Assembly: GCA_964580435.1 (NCBI GenBank)
Contig: CAZOKP010000086.1
Coordinates: forward strand, 1 to 11,572
Reading direction: 5' to 3'
From: CAZKEW01 sp964580435
Lineage (GTDB): Bacteria; Acidobacteriota; Aminicenantia; Aminicenantales; UBA8522
Length of the DNA: 11,572 nt
Shown here in pieces: positions 6,577 through 11,572 of the stretch (position 1 is the stretch's first letter; each line of letters begins with the position of its first letter). Below the pieces are notes generated by a model. That model had not been told where the DNA came from and ran no database searches. It was given only the letters and a program-made list of their open reading frames with translations. The position numbers were made by a program, and so were the translations under genes.

Positions 6577-7934
6577 CCAAAGAAAACATCCTGATCATCG
6601 ACGATGAGCCCAGCATCGGCTCCTCGCTCAAAGGGATCCTCGAGGATGAAGGGTTCCTGGTCAAAACCGCGGAGACCGGAGAAGAGGGCCTGGAATTGCT
6701 GAAGAATCAAAACGTCGACCTTGTCTTGCTGGATATCTGGCTTCCCGGGATGAGCGGAATCGACGTTCTCAAGAAAATAAAGACGACGGAGGACAACCCG
6801 CAGGTGGTGATGATTTCTGGCCATGGCACGATCGAAACAGCCGTCACAGCCACCAAGCTGGGGGCCCATGATTTTCTGGAGAAGCCTCTTTCGCTGGAAA
6901 AAGTCGTCCTGACGGTCCGGAATGCCCTGCGGCAGAAAAAGCTGGAGGAAGAAAATATCCAACTTCGCGAGAAGCAAAGATCCAAATATTATCTCGTTGG
7001 CGAAAGCCGTTCCATACGGGAGCTGAGGAAGGGAATCGACCAGGCCGCCGCTTCGAACGGCCGGGTCCTGATCTTTGGAGAGAACGGCACGGGAAAAGAA
7101 CTCGTCGCCCGTCTGATCCATCAGGAAAGTCCGCGCAAAGAAAAAAAGTTCCTCGAGGTCAACTGCTCCGCCATTCCCGATGACCTGATGGAAAGCGAAC
7201 TCTTCGGCTATGTCAAAGGGGCCCTTCCCCAGGCCCATAAGGATAAAAAAGGAAAGCTCCTGCTGGCTGACGGGGGGACGCTTTTCCTGGATGAGGTCAG
7301 CGACCTGAGCCTAAAGATTCAGGCGAAGCTCGTCCGGGCCCTCGAGGAACAGCGATTCGAGCCTATAGGAACCGGCGACCTGATCCCTTTCAACACCCGC
7401 GTCATGGCAGCAACGGGCAAGAATCTGAGGGAGGCCGTCGCTCAGGGAAGATTCCGGGAAGACCTCTACTTCAAACTCAACATCATTGCGCTGGCCCTCC
7501 CCCCGCTTCGAGAAAGGACTGAGGATATCCCTCTTTTGATCGACCACTTTCTCCGGCATTTCTCCGAGGAATATGGGAAGAAGCCCAAAACCATGAGCCA
7601 GGAGGCCCTGGGCGCATTCCTGAAATATGTCTGGCCCGGAAATGTCAGCGAGTTGATGAACGTCATCGAGCGGTTCGTCATCATGATCCAAGAAGACGAA
7701 ATCAAGAGCTCTCATCTATCTCTTCTCGTTGAGACCAGGGAACTCGAGTATATCTCCGACTTTTTCGAGGGCCACTCCCTGGAAAAAGCCACGGAGCAGT
7801 TTGAGTGGCACTACATCCGCCGGGCTCTGATACGAAACAACTGGGAAATTCCCAGGGCCGCTTCCGACCTGAGAATCGACGAGGCCACTCTAAGGGAGAG
7901 AATAAAAGCGCTGAACATCACGCTGGCGGAGTAG
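6573..7934 (+). CDS. ntrX: NtrX-like response regulator with altered GAFTGA loop
   Basis: This 453-residue regulator has three parts. The receiver (1-120) has Asp10/Asp11, phosphoacceptor Asp54, Ser82 and Lys104. The AAA+ domain runs about 140-375, with Walker A GENGTGKE (169-176) and Walker B TLFLDE (236-241). A Fis-like helix-turn-helix closes the protein (about 415-450, IPRAASDLRIDEATLRERI). It is NtrX-like by order and by its kinase neighbour. Three positions depart from active sigma-54 activators. The loop that touches sigma-54 reads GALPQA (216-221) instead of GAFTGA, Sensor I reads AATGKNL where AATN is usual (Gly282), and the second arginine finger in FREDLYFKL is Lys301, while the first (Arg295) is kept. 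It may bind and perhaps hydrolyse ATP yet not open sigma-54 promoters, as reported for Rhodobacter NtrC, which works with sigma-70. It overlaps the kinase gene by four bases; recO follows 14 bases later. Confidence 0.92.
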   Translation: MTKENILIIDDEPSIGSSLKGILEDEGFLVKTAETGEEGLELLKNQNVDLVLLDIWLPGMSGIDVLKKIKTTEDNPQVVMISGHGTIETAVTATKLGAHDFLEKPLSLEKVVLTVRNALRQKKLEEENIQLREKQRSKYYLVGESRSIRELRKGIDQAAASNGRVLIFGENGTGKELVARLIHQESPRKEKKFLEVNCSAIPDDLMESELFGYVKGALPQAHKDKKGKLLLADGGTLFLDEVSDLSLKIQAKLVRALEEQRFEPIGTGDLIPFNTRVMAATGKNLREAVAQGRFREDLYFKLNIIALALPPLRERTEDIPLLIDHFLRHFSEEYGKKPKTMSQEALGAFLKYVWPGNVSELMNVIERFVIMIQEDEIKSSHLSLLVETRELEYISDFFEGHSLEKATEQFEWHYIRRALIRNNWEIPRAASDLRIDEATLRERIKALNITLAE

Positions 7935-7948
7935 GCTTTAAACGACCC

Positions 7949-8692
7949 ATGCCTATCGACCAATCCGATGCCATTGTCCTGCGCAGCTTTAACGTCGGCG
8001 AACAGGATAAGATCGTCGTCTTTTTTTCCCGCGACAAGGGCCTCCTCCGGGGCATGGCCAAAGGCGCGCGGAAATTCGGGAACCGTTTTGGCAGCAGTCT
8101 CGAACCCATGTCCCTGGTAGAGATTTTTTATTACGAGAAAGAAAGAAAAGACCTGGTCACAATCAGTCAGTGCGACCTCATTGAGTCTTTCTTCGATGTT
8201 CACAAGGACTTCAGGACATCCTGCACGCTGTCTTATTTTGTCGAGCTCGTCGAGGAATTCTTCCCGGCCCGGGCCAAGGAGGATGTCCTTTTCAAGCTTT
8301 TTCTTTCCACACTGCAGGCCATCAAAGGAGGAGGAGACCTCGACCTCTTGGGCCGCTACTTTGAAGCCTGGCTTCTCCAGATCAACGGTCTTCTCCCTGA
8401 TTTCCGGAGATGCAAGAACTGCCAGAAGAAACTTCCCCAGGGTGGCTGGCTCTCCCCAAAAATGGATGGGATCCACTGCGCCAGCTGCTCTCCCCACAAA
8501 AAGGTGACGACCTCGCCCGAGATTGTCCCTTTTCTGGCCTGGGCCAAGAAAAACGCACCCCCCAAAAAAGGCGACCTGCCTTTTCGAGCCGCCCAGCTCG
8601 AATTCATCAGGAAAACCCTGCAGACCTTGATCATTTTCCATCTCGAGAAAGAACCAAAAAGCCTGCACTTCCTGAAGAATCGAGATGGCTGA
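7949..8692 (+). CDS. recO: DNA repair protein RecO
   Basis: RecO helps RecR and RecF load RecA on SSB-coated single-stranded DNA and anneals strands. The 247 residues show an N-terminal OB fold (IDQSDAIVLRSFNVGEQDKIVVFFSRDKGLLRGMAKGARK), a helical middle part and the four-cysteine zinc motif CKNC (Cys155, Cys158) with CASC (Cys177, Cys180). The ATG at 7949 (MPIDQSDA) starts the conserved domain. The frame is open upstream to 7805, but that stretch is antisense-like noise overlapping ntrX. No strong ribosome site is present, and the gene probably depends on read-through from the tightly spaced ntrX (14-base gap). Its place at the end of an envelope-sensor operon gives housekeeping repair the same promoter. 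Confidence 0.93.
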   Translation: MPIDQSDAIVLRSFNVGEQDKIVVFFSRDKGLLRGMAKGARKFGNRFGSSLEPMSLVEIFYYEKERKDLVTISQCDLIESFFDVHKDFRTSCTLSYFVELVEEFFPARAKEDVLFKLFLSTLQAIKGGGDLDLLGRYFEAWLLQINGLLPDFRRCKNCQKKLPQGGWLSPKMDGIHCASCSPHKKVTTSPEIVPFLAWAKKNAPPKKGDLPFRAAQLEFIRKTLQTLIIFHLEKEPKSLHFLKNRDG

Positions 8693-8797
8693 TTGAAGTC
8701 AAAATTAAGATCTGGAGCTCGGTCAAGCTAAGAAGGCGATCGCGGAATCTGAGAGGCTAACGTTGCTCCTGTCCGGGTTCCTTTTTTCGCCTTGTCT

Positions 8798-9880
8798 TCA
8801 GTATCTCTGGAAAAGTCTGCCCCAGGAGGTTTGAAGGATCCTTCTGGTCCTTTGCTTGCCGATCGAGGGATGCCAGATCCAATCATGAAAAATGACCGAA
8901 GCCACGTAGGACCACGGAGCAAGGACCGTCCTGAGCAGGAATTTTTCCAGAGGTTTAAGCGGTCCCCAGTAAATGAGCTTCTGGCCGTAGCTGGCGAAGG
9001 TGTTCCTCGAAGCCTGGAAGTGGAAATTGACCTCCCGGATATCTTCGCCCACGACCTCGATCTCGTTCGGATCGCCGCAGCCCAGGCCGGACTCATGAGC
9101 GATCCGGATGAACGGAAGGCTGAGGGGGTCAAACCCCATCATCTTGGCGGCCACGGCGTCGATCGCCACTTGGTCGGCGCTGGCCAGGATGTAATTTTTG
9201 ATGAACGGCACCATGCACCGCGGACCCGGCCCGTCGCCGGCAATGGTCCCGTCCATAACGGCAAAAATCCCCGGATGGATCTCCTTCTGGATGGTCAAAA
9301 GGTCGACCAGGGTCTCATGGATAACCGAGTGAGTCCAATGTCTTCGCTCGTGAAGCAGTCCGCCGAAGGCGTTCTTCATTGCGCCTGTCATCGTGGTAAA
9401 GACGTGAGTTTTCATGGTCGGAAGATGAACGATATTCTCGCCGATGAGCCGTTTAGGAATCTCTATGCCCCGCGGAAAGATCTGGTCTAACACCCTCATC
9501 TTTCCCTTGGGTTCGTATCTCGTCCACTTTTCCCCCTCGTAAAGATGGATGTTCCGCAGACCATATTTCTGGACAACCGGGAGGTGCTTGTTGTTTCTCT
9601 CTCCTTTTTTCGCGGAGACGACGACTGTCCGGTTATGGCAGGCGTGAAGGAGCTCCTTCTTATAGCCATCCTCGAGCAGAGTCTTGATGACCCCTTCGAG
9701 CTGCCACGGCGGAGTCGAACAGGCGGGATAAAAATAATGCCAAGTAATATTGATCTTGAGGGCCGTATCCCTATCCTTGGGCAGATATTTCTGGTATTCC
9801 GCCAGGTGCATCAGCGTCCTATAGTCGGGCAGAACGGTCTCCGGGGATGTCTTCAAAACAGCAACTTTTGCCGAGGCCAA
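8798..9880 (-). CDS. DUF362 family protein without ferredoxin domain
   Basis: This 360-residue protein matches DUF362 by its core, PTMKTHVFTTMTGAMKNAFGGLL (154-176), by the segment FAVMDGTIAGDGPGP (206-220), and by SADQVAIDAVAAKMMGFDP (234-252), typical of these proteins. Many relatives add a 4Fe-4S ferredoxin part with CxxCxxC clusters; none is present here. The biochemical role of the family is unsettled. A hydrophobic patch near 313-335 could touch membrane. The start is TTG (9878-9880) with GAGG nine bases upstream, overlapping the stop of the UbiA-type gene, so the two are one operon with 6 bases between them. It faces recO tail to tail; the 105 bases between them hold no clear terminator. 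A link to lipid-linked sugar metabolism is only suggested by the neighbour. Confidence 0.88.
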   Translation of the reverse strand: MASAKVAVLKTSPETVLPDYRTLMHLAEYQKYLPKDRDTALKINITWHYFYPACSTPPWQLEGVIKTLLEDGYKKELLHACHNRTVVVSAKKGERNNKHLPVVQKYGLRNIHLYEGEKWTRYEPKGKMRVLDQIFPRGIEIPKRLIGENIVHLPTMKTHVFTTMTGAMKNAFGGLLHERRHWTHSVIHETLVDLLTIQKEIHPGIFAVMDGTIAGDGPGPRCMVPFIKNYILASADQVAIDAVAAKMMGFDPLSLPFIRIAHESGLGCGDPNEIEVVGEDIREVNFHFQASRNTFASYGQKLIYWGPLKPLEKFLLRTVLAPWSYVASVIFHDWIWHPSIGKQRTRRILQTSWGRLFQRY

Positions 9881-9886
9881 GGGCTT

Positions 9887-10762
9887 CTACCTCAGATAGA
9901 TGATCAGAATGACCGCGCCGATCCAGAGCACGATGTTCAAAAGGAGAGGCTTGTCCTGCAGGACGAGCTCTTCGGGGCTTCCTCCTTTGCCTTTTTGATG
10001 GACAAGGTAGAGATACCGGAAAATGCCGTAGAGGACAAAAGCGGATGTCCAGACCAGGTGCTCGGTCCCGAATTTTTCTACGGTCTCCGCGGATATCGTA
10101 TAAAGGCAATAAGCGATGAGAGTCGAGGCGGTCACGACGGCGATCATCTGGTCGAGAAGATAGGCGCTGTACTCCTTGAGAATGGGCCTGTGATCGGTCG
10201 CTCTATCCTCAAGGAGGACAAGCTCGTGCCGCCTTTTGCTCATGGCCAGGAAAAGCGCCAAGAGGGTCGTGCAAATGAGCAACCAGGAAGAGATCGGGAC
10301 AGCGATGACAAGGCCGCCCGCAACAACGCGGATGACGAAGCCGGCGGCGATGACGAAGATATCAAGGATAACGACCTGCTTCAATTTCAGGGAATAGGCC
10401 AATTGGAGAAGGACATAGACAAGTACGGAGATGAAAAAATAGCGGTTGAGGAAAAAGGCGGCGACGAGACCCCCCCCATCCAAAAGCAGGAACGCGGCCA
10501 GCGCCGCGGATGCACTGACGTCCCCTCTGGCAATCGGCCTTTGAGATTTCTTGGGATGAGCCCGGTCTTCCTCCCGGTCCCGTAGGTCATTGAAGATGTA
10601 AAGGCCTCCGGAAATCAGGCAAAACACAAGAAAAGCGGCCAAAGATTTGAGGAGGAGAGGCCAGGAAAAGAACTTCTGGGCAAAGATCAAGGCGGCGAAC
10701 ACAAAGAGGTTCTTGGTCCACTGGGCTGGCCGCATCGATCGGAGGATCGCTTTGAGTTTCAT
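9887..10762 (-). CDS. UbiA-type decaprenyl-phosphate phosphoribosyltransferase-like enzyme
   Basis: This 291-residue, roughly nine-helix membrane enzyme belongs to the UbiA superfamily. It opens with SMRPAQWTKNLFVF (9-22), followed by the metal-diphosphate motif NDLRDREEDRAHP (58-70), then RPIARGDVS (75-83), YSLKLKQVVILDIFVIAAGFVIRVVAGG, a conserved ISSWLL and SKRRHEL, and a later RPILKEYS. Together these fit the subfamily that transfers phosphoribose from PRPP to a polyprenyl phosphate (as Rv3806c), which gives the lipid-linked pentose precursor for cell-envelope sugars. Its partner epimerase genes are not in this window, so the final product is unknown. The start is ATG at 10762 with a weak GGAAAA upstream. 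The DUF362 gene follows in the same operon. Confidence 0.88.
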   Translation of the reverse strand: MKLKAILRSMRPAQWTKNLFVFAALIFAQKFFSWPLLLKSLAAFLVFCLISGGLYIFNDLRDREEDRAHPKKSQRPIARGDVSASAALAAFLLLDGGGLVAAFFLNRYFFISVLVYVLLQLAYSLKLKQVVILDIFVIAAGFVIRVVAGGLVIAVPISSWLLICTTLLALFLAMSKRRHELVLLEDRATDHRPILKEYSAYLLDQMIAVVTASTLIAYCLYTISAETVEKFGTEHLVWTSAFVLYGIFRYLYLVHQKGKGGSPEELVLQDKPLLLNIVLWIGAVILIIYLR

Positions 10763-10776
10763 TCTTATTTTCCGTC

Positions 10777-10805
10777 ATTTTATATAAAATCAACCGGAAG
10801 AGCAA
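10777..10805 (-). promoter_or_regulatory. Possible promoter of the UbiA-DUF362 operon
   Basis: On the minus strand TTGCTC (10805-10800) is followed after 17 bases by TAAAAT (10782-10777). The -10 matches 5 of 6, the -35 only 3 of 6. Transcription would start near 10770, giving a very short leader. Confidence 0.35.
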
Positions 10806-10823
10806 ATCGTTTTTCCCGGTCCT

Positions 10824-10975
10824 GACCGTCTAACAGTTTTGCTGAATGACGAGCGGAAATCCGGGACATGTAACAAATGCTGAAGAGAAATCAGGCAACG
10901 CCAAAAAACCGTCTTGTCATTTGGTACGTGTCCCAGGATTTCGCCCGCCCGATAATCGAAAACTGTTAGACGGTC
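10824..10975. repeat. 152-base foldback element (palindromic, MITE-like)
   Basis: GACCGTCTAACAGTTTT (10824-10840) returns as an exact reverse complement at 10959-10975 (17 of 17). The similarity continues inward: a GAAATCC-GGGACA-GTA-CAAATG pattern lies in the left arm to 10879 and, as its reverse complement, in the right arm from 10918. So two arms of 56 and 58 bases flank a loop of 38. The whole gap between the two divergent genes (10763-11036) is otherwise only promoter-like sequence. There is no coding capacity. It may be a mobile miniature element or a long operator-like hairpin. Confidence 0.75.
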
Positions 10976-10989
10976 GGTCTCACGCCTCA

Positions 10990-11018
10990 TTGACCTTCTT
11001 TAAGGGCTGTGGTATTGA
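10990..11018 (+). promoter_or_regulatory. Possible promoter of the LiaF-like gene
   Basis: TTGACC (10990-10995, 5 of 6) is followed after 17 bases by TATTGA (11013-11018, 3 of 6). The -10 is weak, and transcription starting near 11025 would cut into the ribosome site, so the call is tentative. Confidence 0.25.
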
Positions 11019-11036
11019 AGAAACAAGGAGAAAAAC

Positions 11037-11420
11037 ATGGACGAAGACGTCAAGACCGGAGATAAAGACAAGCCCCTCGAGCAACCCAAATCCAAAGAGA
11101 ATGCCTTTCCCAGGCTGACGGGAGGACTTATCCTTATTCTCTTGGGAGTCCTTTTTCTTTTAGCCCAGATGGACAGGATTTCTTGGGCAGACTGGTGGGC
11201 CTATTTTCTGGTCGGCCTCGGGGGGATCTTCATTCTGGAGTTCCTGATCAGCTTCTTCTCTGGGGCTTATCGGTCGACCCAGACGGGAAGGCTCATTGCC
11301 GGGCTTGTGCTTATTATCATCGGCGGCGCCCATCTCATCGGTTTCTTGGATTGGTGGCCCCTTATTCTTATCGCCATCGGCGTCATCCTCCTGCTCTCGC
11401 CCCTTCTCAAAAAGAAGTAA
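11037..11420 (+). CDS. LiaF/DUF5668-like four-helix membrane protein
   Basis: This 127-residue protein has a charged cytoplasmic N-terminus (1-26, rich in Lys, Glu and Asp) and four hydrophobic helices at about 28-44, 55-74, 85-103 and 105-122. It closes with a basic tail (LLKKK). The pattern is an internal duplication: each half has a Gly-rich helix, a short WADWW- or DWWPL-containing turn and a second helix (GGLILILLGVLFLLAQ against AGLVLIIIGGAHLIGF). This is the LiaI/LiaF-type TM region seen in envelope-stress proteins. It has a strong ribosome site, AAGGAG at 11025-11030, six bases before ATG. It lies divergent from the UbiA gene across the foldback element. No C-terminal LiaF domain is present, so it is a stand-alone TM module and its task is unknown. 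Confidence 0.8.
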   Translation: MDEDVKTGDKDKPLEQPKSKENAFPRLTGGLILILLGVLFLLAQMDRISWADWWAYFLVGLGGIFILEFLISFFSGAYRSTQTGRLIAGLVLIIIGGAHLIGFLDWWPLILIAIGVILLLSPLLKKK

Positions 11421-11466
11421 CCGCCGGAGGAAGAGAGGCGTTTAGCCAAAAATTGCCTGAAAATAT

Positions 11467-11561
11467 CCCCGAGCCTGCGGATGCCTTCTTTAATGTGCTC
11501 GGGGCGACCAGGCATTTGCCTAACGTTTTCCCTTCTCATGCAGAATGATTTCCCGCAGGCT
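11467..11561. repeat. Nested inverted repeats at window end
   Basis: CCCCGAG (11467-11473) pairs with CTCGGGG (11498-11504). AGCCTGCGG (11472-11480) pairs with CCGCAGGCT (11553-11561), and ATGCC (11481-11485) with GGCAT (11511-11515). There is no T-tract, so this is not a classical terminator. It may be a further palindromic repeat that runs past the window. The 152 bases after 11420 hold no gene I can support. Confidence 0.4.
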
Positions 11562-11572
11562 TTGGGTATGGG

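Noticed and set aside
7805..7948. 5' extension of the recO frame
   Set aside because: It overlaps the end of the ntrX-like gene and has no RecO homology; the conserved domain begins at the ATG at 7949.
8693..8797. Terminator or palindrome (GCGATCGC at 8736-8743) between recO and the DUF362 gene
   Set aside because: The 8-base palindrome is too short, and no stem with a T-tract is visible for either gene.
9545..10585. 346-codon plus-strand frame
   Set aside because: It is the antisense shadow of the UbiA-type and DUF362 genes, both strongly recognisable.

Overview
This window looks chromosomal, from a Gram-negative-type bacterium of moderate GC content. It encodes FtsEX, a RodZ-like protein, an NtrY/NtrX-type two-component pair, RecO, a polyprenyl-phosphate phosphoribosyltransferase of the UbiA superfamily and a DUF362 protein. 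The mixture, with a DUF6677-like membrane protein, would fit the Acidobacteriota/Aminicenantes area. That placement is an impression from gene content, not a demonstrated result.

Layout, left to right. (1) 124-662, plus: a small DUF6677-like membrane protein and a 59-residue membrane protein that overlap by ATGA. (2) 890-2451, plus: ftsE and ftsX behind an extended -10 promoter. ftsX has no ATG/GTG/TTG codon at its homologous N-terminus and seems to start at AUC behind a perfect Shine-Dalgarno. (3) 2482-3120, minus: endonuclease V, convergent with ftsX. (4) 3121-3634: a 514-base gap between divergent genes. About 344 bases of it are a MITE-like element with 24-base terminal inverted repeats, second inverted repeats further in, and a decayed 8-base target duplication. 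(5) 3635-8692, plus: a tight operon of rodZ-like gene, ntrY-like kinase, ntrX-like regulator and recO. Its near-consensus promoter places the start of transcription at about the first codon, so the mRNA is probably leaderless. (6) 8798-10762, minus: a UbiA-type phosphoribosyltransferase followed after 6 bases by a DUF362 protein. (7) 10763-11036: a divergent gap with a second palindromic element, a 152-base foldback with 17-base perfect ends. (8) 11037-11420, plus: a LiaF/DUF5668-like four-helix membrane protein. The last 150 bases hold nested inverted repeats and no gene I can support.

The theme is the cell envelope: FtsEX drives septal peptidoglycan hydrolysis, RodZ links MreB to wall synthesis, NtrY/NtrX is a membrane sensor pair, and UbiA makes a lipid-linked pentose. 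The NtrX-like protein has GALPQA where sigma-54 activators have GAFTGA, plus altered Sensor I and second arginine-finger positions. It may therefore regulate without sigma-54. I see no convincing large new defence or metabolic system. The best leads are the two small inverted-repeat elements, the ftsX start and the altered NtrX.
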